NCBI GenBank assembly: GCA_041396045.1
Contig: JAWKZI010000017.1
Span: 1 to 60,469, forward strand
DNA length: 60,469 nt
Source of the DNA: SHZI01 sp041396045
GTDB taxonomy: Bacteria > Pseudomonadota > Gammaproteobacteria > Steroidobacterales > GCA-2729495
Reading direction: 5' to 3'
The notes beneath the pieces were generated by a model. That model made no database searches, was not told where the DNA came from, and saw nothing but the letters and a program-made list of their open reading frames with translations. Below, in pieces: positions 45,935 to 54,172 of the stretch. The translations under genes and the position numbers were made by a program. The first letter of the stretch is position 1. The number at the start of each line of letters is the position of its first letter.

Positions 45935-47143
45935 ATGCTTGACACGCCGAACGGCCGGCGTTGGTTTTTCGCGGTGCTATACGCCACTGAAGGTGCACCG
46001 ATGGGATTCATCTGGTGGGCCCTGCCGACACTGTTGGCCCGGGAAGGCGTCGACGTGGTCGCCATCACGACGTTGAGCACCGCAGCCACCTTACCGTGGG
46101 TGCTCAAGTTTCTCGCCGGGCCGGTCATCGACCTGAGTCTGCTGCGCGGAGCCCGGTTGCGCACGTGGATACTCTGTGCGCAGACCGCGATGGTTGGCAG
46201 CCTGGCAGCAGTCGCATGGGTGGACTGGCCCAATCAGCTCGCCCTGCTTACGGCGCTGCTGGTCGGCCACGCAGTCTGTGCGGCAACCCAGGACGTCGCG
46301 ATAGATACCCTGGCCATCCGGGTTGTTCCCGCGAACGAGCTTGGGCGTATTAACGGCTGGATGCAGGCAGGCATGCTCACGGGTCGGGCGGTGGTGGCTG
46401 CCGGGACCGTAATCATGACCAACCGCTTCGGTCCGGCAGCACCGGTGATAGCAGTCAGCGTGATCATTGCCTTGCCGATGGTACTGGTCTGGCGATCCGC
46501 GCCGCGAGCTTCGGCAGCGGAGGTAACCATCCCGCCCTTCAAGGACTGGTTGGGTGCCTTGACCGGACGAACCGCAGTACTGGGTATCGGTATTGCGCTG
46601 ACGGCCGGCGCCGGTTTCGAGTTCCTGGCCGTGGTTGTTGGTCCCTTGCTGGTTCAGGATGGGGTTACTGATGCGCAGCTCTCGCTATTTTTCGGCTTGC
46701 TTGCGCCGGCCGGCCTGGCCATTGGGGCGCTGTACAGCGGCCGGCTGACGGATCGGCTGGCGCCGGCGCGGGGTACGGCGCTGGGTATCGTTGGCGTCGC
46801 CGTGCTGGTGGGGTTGCTCGGTGCGTTGATCAGCGCCGACCGCTCGCCAAGCGGATTGGCCCTGCTGGCAGCACTGGCCTGCATTTACCTCGCGATCGGT
46901 TTTCTCACGGCTGCCTCCTACGCACTGTTTATGGGGCTCGCCAGGGGCGGACTGGCGGCAACGCGCTTCTCCATTTTCATGGCGATGACCAACGCCTGCG
47001 AAGCCTGGAGTGGCTTTAGCGGTGGGCGTCTGCAGGCTGTGGTGGGCTACGGTCCTACATTACTGTTACTGGTTGGCATCTCGCTATTGGCTCTGCCGAT
47101 GCTGAAGGGCGTTACCATGGTTCGATCTGCTGCACCCCGTTGA
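45935..47143 (+). CDS. AmpG-like MFS transporter
   Basis: 402 residues, 12 helices. Y-A-T-E-G-A-P-M-G-F-I-W-W near the start and C-A-A-T-Q-D-V-A-I-D in helix 4 are hallmarks of the AmpG/PAT branch of the major facilitator superfamily, which imports muropeptides or acyl-CoA-like compounds. ATG 45935 is preferred; the frame also has a TTG at 45929. It is divergent from the nitrilase operon and followed by the GNAT-nitrilase gene 14 bases later, so it probably moves the substrate or product of that cluster. Confidence 0.87.
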   Translation: MLDTPNGRRWFFAVLYATEGAPMGFIWWALPTLLAREGVDVVAITTLSTAATLPWVLKFLAGPVIDLSLLRGARLRTWILCAQTAMVGSLAAVAWVDWPNQLALLTALLVGHAVCAATQDVAIDTLAIRVVPANELGRINGWMQAGMLTGRAVVAAGTVIMTNRFGPAAPVIAVSVIIALPMVLVWRSAPRASAAEVTIPPFKDWLGALTGRTAVLGIGIALTAGAGFEFLAVVVGPLLVQDGVTDAQLSLFFGLLAPAGLAIGALYSGRLTDRLAPARGTALGIVGVAVLVGLLGALISADRSPSGLALLAALACIYLAIGFLTAASYALFMGLARGGLAATRFSIFMAMTNACEAWSGFSGGRLQAVVGYGPTLLLLVGISLLALPMLKGVTMVRSAAPR

Positions 47144-47157
47144 CAAGGAAACTGCCG

Positions 47158-48702
47158 ATGGCGGCAAAACTGAAAGTTCGACTGGCCACTCTGGCCGACA
47201 TCCCGGGCATATCGTCGCTGGTAGAGCGCGTGTATTCGGGCATGGCCCCGTATCCCGTGGCAATGCTCACCGGCCAGATCAATGCCTTTCCCGAAGGCGT
47301 TTGGGTTGCCGAATTGGGCGACGATATCGTTGGCTACTGCGCCACGATCCGCCTGTCCGGCGACAAGGCCCTGAAGCCTCACACCTGGCGCGAGATCACC
47401 GGTGGCGGTTACGGCGCTACCCACGATACCAAGGGCGAGTACCTCTATGGTTATGAAGTCTGTGTGGATCCGGCCAAGCGACGCTTCCGGATTGGCCAGC
47501 GCTTCTACAAGGCACGCTGGAAGCTCTGCGAGTTCCTGCGTCTGAAGGGCATTGTGATTGCTGGCCGGATTCCCAGCTATACGCGTAATGCCAAGCGCTA
47601 TGGTTCGCCGCAGGCCTATGTCGATGCGGTATTGCGCAAGGAAATCTCCGATCCGGTCTTGAGTTTCCAGAACAAGATGGGCTTTCAGCCGATCGGCATT
47701 CTGCCGGACTACTTGCCGGGGGACAAAGCCTCCGGTGGCTACGCGGTGCATCTGGAATGGCGGAATCCGCAATTTATCGCCAAATCCAATCCGCGATCTT
47801 CCGCGCCAGCAGGCTCGGCACTTGATCGGGTCCGCATCGCCGCCGTCCAGTATCGGCAGCGTCGCATCAGCTCTTTCGACGAATTTCGTCGTCAGGTCCT
47901 GTATTTCGTCGATGTAACGGCTGACTACGGTGCCGACTTTGTGCTGTTCCCCGAGTTGTTCACCTTGCAGCTCCTGTCGATCGAGAACGAAGAGGTGCCG
48001 GCCCACGAGTCGATCACCAAGGTCACGAGCTACGAAGCACAGTTCTGCGAAATGATGCGGGATGCAGCCATACGCTATAACGTCAATATCATTGGCGGCT
48101 CCATTCCGTCGATGCGCGGTGATGTGGTGCGGAACGTCTGCCATGTTTTTCTCCGCGACGGCTCGATGTACTCGCAGGACAAGATTCATCCCACGCCGAA
48201 CGAGCGGTACTGGTGGAACATCACCGGTGGCAATGAAGTCTCATTGATCAATACCGACTGCGGGCCGATTGGCGTGCTGATCTGCTACGACTCCGAGTTT
48301 CCGGAACTCAGCCGCCATCTGGTCGACCAGGGCATCAATATCCTGTTCGTGCCGTTCCTGACCGACGAACGGCAAAGCTATTGCCGGGTCCGCTATTGTG
48401 CGCAGGCGCGTGCCGTTGAAAACCAGATTTATGTAGCGATGGCAGGCAGTTGTGGCAACCTGCCGAACGTCCACAACAACGATATTCACTATGCGCAAAG
48501 CTGTATTCTGACGCCGTGTGACTTTCCGTTTGCACGGGATGGGGTGGCCGCTGATACCACGCCCAACTCCGAGATGGTGGCTTTTGCCGACCTGAGCTTG
48601 CGTGCCTTGCGCGATGCCCGGTATCACGGGACGGTGCGCAATCTCCAGGATCGTCGGCACGATCTGTACAGCGTCACCTGGCATCAGAAAGCGAAGCGCT
48701 GA
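47158..48702 (+). CDS. GNAT acetyltransferase - nitrilase fusion
   Basis: 514 residues. Residues 1 to about 215 are a GNAT domain with the acetyl-CoA loop R-R-F-R-I-G-Q-R-F-Y. Residues about 230-514 are a nitrilase domain with E266 (F-P-E-L-F), K342 (Q-D-K-I-H-P) and C376 (I-C-Y-D-S-E-F-P-E), all intact. This is the RimI-like acetyltransferase-nitrilase branch of the nitrilase superfamily, whose reaction is not known. ATG 47158 follows AAGGA by 8 bases; the frame's first TTG lies in the AmpG-like gene end. It is probably in one unit with that transporter. Confidence 0.93.
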   Translation: MAAKLKVRLATLADIPGISSLVERVYSGMAPYPVAMLTGQINAFPEGVWVAELGDDIVGYCATIRLSGDKALKPHTWREITGGGYGATHDTKGEYLYGYEVCVDPAKRRFRIGQRFYKARWKLCEFLRLKGIVIAGRIPSYTRNAKRYGSPQAYVDAVLRKEISDPVLSFQNKMGFQPIGILPDYLPGDKASGGYAVHLEWRNPQFIAKSNPRSSAPAGSALDRVRIAAVQYRQRRISSFDEFRRQVLYFVDVTADYGADFVLFPELFTLQLLSIENEEVPAHESITKVTSYEAQFCEMMRDAAIRYNVNIIGGSIPSMRGDVVRNVCHVFLRDGSMYSQDKIHPTPNERYWWNITGGNEVSLINTDCGPIGVLICYDSEFPELSRHLVDQGINILFVPFLTDERQSYCRVRYCAQARAVENQIYVAMAGSCGNLPNVHNNDIHYAQSCILTPCDFPFARDGVAADTTPNSEMVAFADLSLRALRDARYHGTVRNLQDRRHDLYSVTWHQKAKR

Positions 48703-48764
48703 ATTCGTTTCACCGGCGGCCAGTGGCCGCATAATCCGGCTTGCAGATAACTGGAGAAGTTTTG

Positions 48765-49430
48765 ATGTTTCGTCTTGTCGTTGCGGCTACTGTCCTGCTG
48801 TTGCTTTCGGCGTGCTCCACGCCAGTGAAGATGGCATCGACCTGGCAGCCGGAGTCCAGACCTGCACAGCCATACAGCAATGTTCTGGTGGTCGCTGTTT
48901 CGGAGGACTTCGATCGGCGGCGGTTGTTTGAGAATGCCGTGGGTGAGGACCTGGCGGCCCAGGGTGTACGCGGCACGACCAGTACGCGCACCATGCGCAC
49001 TACCGATGTACTCAGTCGTGAATCGGTAACGGCACTCGTCAGGCAAAGTGGTGCCGACGCGGTGCTGGTGACCCGGTTGGTGAATACGGACGTCAGCCTC
49101 AAGGAGAAGCGGGGGCAGACAGTGCTCAAGATGGGCACGCCGGATAGTCGTCTGGAAGACTTCAACCGCTACGGGTACGGCTATGGGTACGACCTTTACA
49201 TGTACGACTTCACGGTCACCTGGGAACCGTCATCGCTGATCGTCAATCGGGATGTGGCACTGACTACCAATCTGTTCGATACAAGCAACGGCAAGCAGGT
49301 TTATACGGTGCGGACCGACGTGAAGATCAGCAACTCCGCCAGCCTTGACCGGAATAGCGATGTTGCCGTCATCGACAAGGTTGCCAACGAACTGGTGCGC
49401 AAGCTTCGGCAGGACGGTGCGATTCCCTAA
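48765..49430 (+). CDS. DUF4136-like lipoprotein
   Basis: 221 residues from ATG 48765 with GGAGAAG upstream. Lipoprotein signal with L-L-S-A-C as lipobox near residue 15. The mature part has V-L-V-V-A-V-S-E-D-F-D-R-R-R early and a two-part beta sandwich with a Y-G-Y-G-Y-G-Y insertion, similar to DUF4136 or related envelope lipoproteins. Function unknown. Its stop overlaps that of the convergent VPxPA-CTERM gene by four bases. Confidence 0.75.
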   Translation: MFRLVVAATVLLLLSACSTPVKMASTWQPESRPAQPYSNVLVVAVSEDFDRRRLFENAVGEDLAAQGVRGTTSTRTMRTTDVLSRESVTALVRQSGADAVLVTRLVNTDVSLKEKRGQTVLKMGTPDSRLEDFNRYGYGYGYDLYMYDFTVTWEPSSLIVNRDVALTTNLFDTSNGKQVYTVRTDVKISNSASLDRNSDVAVIDKVANELVRKLRQDGAIP

Positions 49431-50203
49431 GTCCACCGCACGTCCGGCCTTGCCGGCGGCTGCGCTTTGGAACGACGCAGCCAGCCCAGTAGTCCGAGGG
49501 CAGACCCCATCATCCAGGCTGCCGCGGGCACCGGGACGACAGCAATATCGCCATCGACGACTGCCCACGCCGTCATCGGCGTGATGGTCACTTTACCGGT
49601 GGGGCGCTGTCCGCCAGAGGGCATACCGAAGTACCAGGCGTTTTCGGCCGTAGGCAGATCGGGCTGTGGCGAGTTGCTGACGGTCTCAAGGTCATACCAG
49701 TAAAGGGTATTCCCGAGATTGGAAAACGGACCGGTGTTCTGTATTCCCAGAGCTGGCAGTTGCGGCGTACCGTTGGTGTCGAAGTAAGCGAGGTTGCCCA
49801 GCGTCACATAGAAAAGCGAGGCCATCTCGGACGCGTCGGGACCTGTAGCGACAACGTTATAGCCACAGTCCGGGCCGTTGAACGACAGGTAATTCAGGCA
49901 ACCGTCGTTATTGATATCCACCATGTGCGGTAGCCGCCAGTTGCTGACGCCGAGATAGTTCGCGGCGTTCATCGCGCCGACCCAGCTCACAGCCGTATCC
50001 CAGGACATCTGGCCAATTGTGGCCGGCGCATTGCTGATGCCACTCACGCCAAATGTATTGGATGCCGCGAGGTTGGCGTCTGCCAGCCAGGTGATGCCCA
50101 GCACGTCGTCGTAGTAAGCCTGACCACCCAGTCGGCTGAGCAGCGCCGCATTAGCGGACGCTGCCATCAGCGACAGGGTGGCGATTGCCACCAATGTTTT
50201 CAT
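49427..50203 (-). CDS. DUF1566-domain VPxPA-CTERM exported protein
   Basis: 258 residues from ATG 50203 (AGGTGA upstream). Signal peptide ending A-S-A-N-A. The mature domain is DUF1566-like (Lcl C-terminal): Y-Y-D-D-V-L-G-I-T-W-L-A-D-A-N-L near the start, then N-W-R-L-P-H-M-V-D-I and a D-G-x-C/N-rich stretch, with A-W-A-V-V-D-G-D before the sorting signal. The C-terminus V-P-V-P-A-A-A-W-M-M-G-S, hydrophobic helix and R-R-S-K is followed by about 13 further residues. It is 39 bases downstream of another VPxPA-CTERM gene, forming a pair. Confidence 0.87.
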   Translation of the reverse strand: MKTLVAIATLSLMAASANAALLSRLGGQAYYDDVLGITWLADANLAASNTFGVSGISNAPATIGQMSWDTAVSWVGAMNAANYLGVSNWRLPHMVDINNDGCLNYLSFNGPDCGYNVVATGPDASEMASLFYVTLGNLAYFDTNGTPQLPALGIQNTGPFSNLGNTLYWYDLETVSNSPQPDLPTAENAWYFGMPSGGQRPTGKVTITPMTAWAVVDGDIAVVPVPAAAWMMGSALGLLGWLRRSKAQPPARPDVRWT

Positions 50204-50242
50204 CGTATTCACCTTTGAGTGCGGTACTGGAAAGTGCCGGGA

Positions 50243-50851
50243 TCAGGCCGTCTTGCGGCGTGCCAGACCCATTAGCCCCAGCGCGGAACCGAACAACCAG
50301 ACTGCGGCAGGTACCGGAACCACGGCAAATGTCATGGTGTACTGCTGGAAGGCGGTGGAGGTGGGTGATGCCGAAAGGGCGCGCTTGATCTGCACCACCA
50401 GATCGCTGCCGACGTTGCTGACGTCCACGCGGCAACGGTCATTTGCGCAGGCAGTGACCAGATCGCTTCCAATGCCGGTGTAGAAATTTCCGCCCAGGCC
50501 GGCAATTACATTGGTCGCGACGCAGTTGGTCCCCGTGATGTCGACGCAAGTAGCACCAGGATCCTTGATCAGCGAGGTGCCGATTGCCAGCGTGGTCGTG
50601 GCGTTGTACGACGTCGTGTAGGAGTTGCCGCCGCCCGTGTAGCTGTAGGCGATGCCCGTGAGCGTGATATTGCCTGCGCCATCATCGGTGGCAGTCGCGA
50701 TCCCGCAGCCTGTGCACGCCGTGACGTCGGTAGGCGTTGGCGCGAAGAGGTTCGCATACTTGATGCTGGACAACTGATAATTGATCGGTGCGGCATTTGC
50801 ACCGGACGCAAACAGACCAAGGGCCGCAATGGCCAACAGATACTTTTTCAC
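50243..50851 (-). CDS. VPxPA-CTERM exported protein
   Basis: 202 residues starting at GTG 50851 with GGGGAG 7 bases upstream. Signal peptide ending A-S-G-A-N-A. The mature domain is Thr/Gly/Asn-rich with cysteine pairs (A-C-T-G-C-G, T-C-V-D, N-C-V-A, A-C-A-N-D-R-C) suggesting disulfides. The C-terminus V-P-V-P-A-A-V-W-L-F-G-S-A-L-G-L-M-G-L-A-R-R-K is the exosortase-type sorting signal. No domain of known function. First gene of the two-gene unit with the DUF1566 protein. Confidence 0.85.
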   Translation of the reverse strand: MKKYLLAIAALGLFASGANAAPINYQLSSIKYANLFAPTPTDVTACTGCGIATATDDGAGNITLTGIAYSYTGGGNSYTTSYNATTTLAIGTSLIKDPGATCVDITGTNCVATNVIAGLGGNFYTGIGSDLVTACANDRCRVDVSNVGSDLVVQIKRALSASPTSTAFQQYTMTFAVVPVPAAVWLFGSALGLMGLARRKTA

Positions 50852-51049
50852 TTTTGACTCCCCACTCTGGATGGATTGATTTGTATATTTTCTGCTTCCG
50901 CCTGCCGGGCCGAACCGGCAGCACCGAGTAATACACGATCATTAACATCGGGCAATTTTCATAGCCACATCAGCGATCCTGACCACAGGGTGGCGATGCC
51001 ACCGGAACTCGAACGCCAGATGGCGTGCGGATACCGCGTGTGGCTGGTC

Positions 51050-51499
51050 TCAGTCAGGTTCAACGCGGATGGAAAGGACCGGACATGTGGCATTACGTAA
51101 TACGGCCTCGGTCGTGCTCCCCAGCAGCAGGTGCTTGAAGCCACTGTAACCATGGGTGGTCATGACGATCATCCTGACAGCGTGATCGGCTGCATAGCTC
51201 ACGATCTCTGCTGCCGGTCGACCCACAAGCACCACGGCTTTAGGCCGCTTGCCAAAGGCCTGAAGGTTCGTCTTGATGAAATTGTCGAGCCGGGTTTCAG
51301 CGACGCGTACCAGTTCGTTGGTCGAGGGAATGGCGATTGGTCCCATGTCCAGGCTGCTGTAGATCTGCGGTTCCTCGACTACATAGACGCAGCGCGTGTC
51401 TGCTTCAAGCACCTGTGCCATGCGCTGTACCCATGGCAGTGCAGCCAGCGATTGTTGCGAAAAGTCGGTGGGAAAGACCACCAGATTACCTGCTGCCAT
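51050..51499 (-). CDS. Universal stress protein (UspA family)
   Basis: 149 residues. Alpha/beta Usp fold with F-P-T-D-F-S at the first strand, and the ATP-binding loop T-H-G-Y-S-G-F-K-H-L-L-L-G-S, which fits G-x2-G-x9-G-S/T of nucleotide-binding Usp members. It lies 75 bases after the Rieske oxygenase gene on the same strand. Cytoplasmic. Confidence 0.92.
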   Translation of the reverse strand: MAAGNLVVFPTDFSQQSLAALPWVQRMAQVLEADTRCVYVVEEPQIYSSLDMGPIAIPSTNELVRVAETRLDNFIKTNLQAFGKRPKAVVLVGRPAAEIVSYAADHAVRMIVMTTHGYSGFKHLLLGSTTEAVLRNATCPVLSIRVEPD

Positions 51500-51574
51500 G
51501 TTGCACTTCTCCTGTTTGTTGCCGCGCCTTTCTGCCCCGGGTTTCTGTTGACACAGATGCTCGTGTATTCGCCG

Positions 51575-52762
51575 TCAGCTGGTCGATTCGCGGGCCATTT
51601 TGCGGCCGGTTCGTGACGGCAGCAGCGGTACCGGTTCCAGTACCCAGTTGCCCGATTCACGTCGGCGCGGCGAGGGAATGGCAAAGCCGGTATCTTTGCC
51701 ATTGCGCCGTGTGAAGTCATCCCAGTCGATGCGCCAGCCGCGATCATCAAAGCGGTTCAACCACTCCCTATAGGTAGCGACAGCCTTGTCGGCAGGCATC
51801 AGCACTTCCTTGGTATTGCTGATCGGGGTGCGGGGCGGGTAGACATCCAACAGAATTTCAATGTCCTGCTGTGCCACTGCCTTGTTGCGGGCGTGGATGG
51901 GACCATCGTTGCGTGGTTCCAGCATGAAGTTGCGCATGTTGACGAAGAAGATGCGCGTGTGGGACTGGTCAATTGGTTGTTCGAAAAAATATTGCCGGAA
52001 CTTCTGGTTCTTGCCCACGTTGATCTCGGTAATCATGGCGTTGGGTCCGTGCGTGCCACTGCTTGCATAGACGTCACCGGGGGAACCAGCCGTCGCACGC
52101 ACATCCTTCCAGGTCTTGTCGCCGAGTCCCGGGGCGCTGAACCGGTGGGTGAACCACATCCCCCAGCCCTGCGGATAGTTCTCCACATCGTACTCACGCA
52201 CGCTGTAGGTATCGCGGTTGATGCCCTGGTGGCCGTGAGTCGGATGCACAAACTCGTTGTGGGCCGGATCCAGCCCGTTCTCGATTGAACGTTCGTAGTA
52301 GTAGCCAACGTCAAGCAGCAGGACCGAATTGGCCCGCCACGCGGGGTCGTCATACTCTTCGATGTTGAGCATCGGAGGCCGCTGGTCCTCCGGCAGGTCG
52401 CCGAGGAACGCGAAGACGATGCCGTATCTCTCGACGGTTGGATAGGCATCGACCTTGGCCCGGGGTGGCGGCTTTTTGCCATAACCAATCGATGGAATAT
52501 TTTCGCATTCCCCCGCGCCGTTGAATTCCCAGCCGTGGTGCGGGCAGACAACGCAGTCACCACGAATCCGTGGATTCTTGCCAAGTTCCCATGCTCCGCC
52601 GAGTGAGCCACCGCGGTGTACACAGGTGTCGCTGAGTACCCGGGCCTGCCCCGTACTTTCGCGGAATATCGCAAAATTGAGGCCCAGAACCTTGACCCGC
52701 TCCGGCTTGTCCGGACCCAGATCTTCGCTGCGGATAATCGGGTACCAGAAATTAATGTACAT
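51575..52762 (-). CDS. Rieske non-haem iron oxygenase
   Basis: 395 residues. The N-terminal Rieske domain has C47-V-H49 and C73-P-H-H76, the [2Fe-2S] ligands. The catalytic domain has D165, H168 and H173 in N-G-L-D-P-A-H-N-E-F-V-H, the mononuclear iron facial triad. The layout resembles the pheophorbide a oxygenase/vanillate demethylase group rather than alpha-beta dioxygenases. A reductase partner is not adjacent. Located downstream of the FixJ-type regulator on the same strand, with a 64-base gap. Confidence 0.88.
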   Translation of the reverse strand: MYINFWYPIIRSEDLGPDKPERVKVLGLNFAIFRESTGQARVLSDTCVHRGGSLGGAWELGKNPRIRGDCVVCPHHGWEFNGAGECENIPSIGYGKKPPPRAKVDAYPTVERYGIVFAFLGDLPEDQRPPMLNIEEYDDPAWRANSVLLLDVGYYYERSIENGLDPAHNEFVHPTHGHQGINRDTYSVREYDVENYPQGWGMWFTHRFSAPGLGDKTWKDVRATAGSPGDVYASSGTHGPNAMITEINVGKNQKFRQYFFEQPIDQSHTRIFFVNMRNFMLEPRNDGPIHARNKAVAQQDIEILLDVYPPRTPISNTKEVLMPADKAVATYREWLNRFDDRGWRIDWDDFTRRNGKDTGFAIPSPRRRESGNWVLEPVPLLPSRTGRKMARESTS

Positions 52763-52826
52763 GCGGGCTCTCCGTCAGGCGAGGCCAGATTGTTCAATAA
52801 TCCCGGCATCCGGGCAGTGCGAGGAA

Positions 52827-53477
52827 CTACTTATGCGGGACTGTCATCTCCATGGCCATGCGCACCAGGTGAGCGACTGAGCGGGTCTGCATCTTCTCCA
52901 TGACCCGCGCACGGTGAATCTCCACAGTGCGTTCGGAGAGCTTCAGGTCCAGCGCAATTACCTTGTTGGCATTGCCGGCGACGACCATCGCCATGACCTC
53001 GTGCTCCCGTGGCGTCAATGTGTCATGACGCCGGCGCAGCTCCTCGACATGCAACAGGGCGTCCCGCGCCTCTTTATCGGCAACCAGTGCCCGGGCAACC
53101 CGGTCCAGCAGATCATCCTGCTTGAATGGCTTCTGCAGAAAGTCGAAGGCTCCGGTTTTCATGGCTTCAACGGCCATTGGCACATCGCCATGACCGGTAA
53201 TGAATATCACGGGCAGAAAGGCTCCACGATCGGCCAGGCGCTGCAGCAGCTCCATGCCGCTCATGTTCGGCATGCGCATGTCGAGCAACAGGCAACCGGG
53301 CCGGGCCGGGTCGTATTCTTCCAGGAACACCGCTGCCGACGCATAGGTCTGGACCGGATAATTGGCCGCATCCAGCAGAATGCCCAGTGACGAGCGCACA
53401 CCGTCGTCGTCATCGACAACAAATACTGTCGCTGGGGGTACACGTTCGATCACCGCGATGTCTGCCTCCGTCTCCAT
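52827..53477 (-). CDS. FixJ/TodT-type response regulator
   Basis: 216 residues. An N-terminal receiver (V-D-D-D-D-G acid pocket, phospho-acceptor D66 in L-L-L-D-M-R-M-P, K near 116 in F-L-Q-K-P-F) and a C-terminal LuxR-type helix-turn-helix (L-T-P-R-E-H-E-V-M...S-E-R-T-V-E-I-H). Forms a pair with the short kinase-like gene just upstream (TGA, two bases, ATG). It may control the Rieske gene downstream and the inverted repeat at 54132. Confidence 0.92.
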   Translation of the reverse strand: METEADIAVIERVPPATVFVVDDDDGVRSSLGILLDAANYPVQTYASAAVFLEEYDPARPGCLLLDMRMPNMSGMELLQRLADRGAFLPVIFITGHGDVPMAVEAMKTGAFDFLQKPFKQDDLLDRVARALVADKEARDALLHVEELRRRHDTLTPREHEVMAMVVAGNANKVIALDLKLSERTVEIHRARVMEKMQTRSVAHLVRMAMEMTVPHK

Positions 53478-53479
53478 GT

Positions 53480-54094
53480 TCAGGCCGGGACGCGGGGCAA
53501 CTGCAGTTGAAACAGGCTGCCTCGCGGTTCTGTGGCGGCAAGTTCTACCGTGCTGCCGCCGTCATCGGTGGAGATCGTGACGCGTCGCCGCGCCGGAGGC
53601 AAGCTGTCCAGTGCATCGAGGGCATTGCCGAACAGCAGGATCAGCAGCGCCTGCAGCCGGATCGGATCAGCGACGACGGCTGCGATCGGGGTGCGCAGTT
53701 CCACCAGCAGGTGCACCGATCGGCTTTCTGCCAGAGACTGCAGCAATGGCAGGGTTGTGCGGACGAGCTGATTGGGATCGATTGGCACACCACGTGGTGG
53801 AAACGGACCGGCTACCGCACGCAGTTGCTGAACCACTTCGCCGGCCCGCATGGCCTGGCCCGATATGGCCTGGATGATGCTCAAGGCATGCAGGCCGTTG
53901 TCCGGATCACGGCGAAGCAGGGTGCAGGCACCATCCGCATAGGCGGCAATTGCTGCCAGCGGCTGGTTTAACTCGTGGGCGAAGCCTGCGGCGAGGTCGC
54001 GCAGCAGGTGAACGTCGGGTGCCGTCATCGAATCGGCGCTGGCGACCAGTGCTTGCGTCACCGCGCCGACCGGCTGATGATCGGGCGTGCTCAT
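53480..54094 (-). CDS. Short histidine kinase-like protein lacking the ATP lid
   Basis: 204 residues with no membrane segment. The dimerisation helix has the phospho-acceptor box F-A-H-E-L-N-Q-P-L (H40). The catalytic domain is abnormal: after the N-box (G-N-A-L-D-A-L) and V-T-I-S-T-D-D-G-G-S-T-V-E-L-A-A-T it jumps to P-R-G-S-L-F-Q-L-Q-L-P. The roughly 55 residues with the D-x-G-x-G and G-x-G boxes and lid are missing, without a frameshift. It could accept or remove phosphate, but not make it. The adjacent hybrid kinase could provide that. Upstream gene of the FixJ regulator. Confidence 0.8.
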   Translation of the reverse strand: MSTPDHQPVGAVTQALVASADSMTAPDVHLLRDLAAGFAHELNQPLAAIAAYADGACTLLRRDPDNGLHALSIIQAISGQAMRAGEVVQQLRAVAGPFPPRGVPIDPNQLVRTTLPLLQSLAESRSVHLLVELRTPIAAVVADPIRLQALLILLFGNALDALDSLPPARRRVTISTDDGGSTVELAATEPRGSLFQLQLPRVPA

Positions 54095-54131
54095 GATGAT
54101 GACGATCCTAATGTGCGACTGGCGACGGCTC

Positions 54132-54151
54132 CCTAAGGAATTCCCCCTAGG
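54132..54151. promoter_or_regulatory. Imperfect inverted repeat between the two kinase genes
   Basis: CCTAAGG (54132-54138), a six-base spacer, then CCCTAGG (54145-54151), a near-perfect 7+7 inverted repeat in the 78-base gap between divergent kinase genes. It is a plausible operator for the FixJ-type regulator; no experimental basis. Confidence 0.35.
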
Positions 54152-54172
54152 CGTGAGCCAGCAGGTGCGTCC

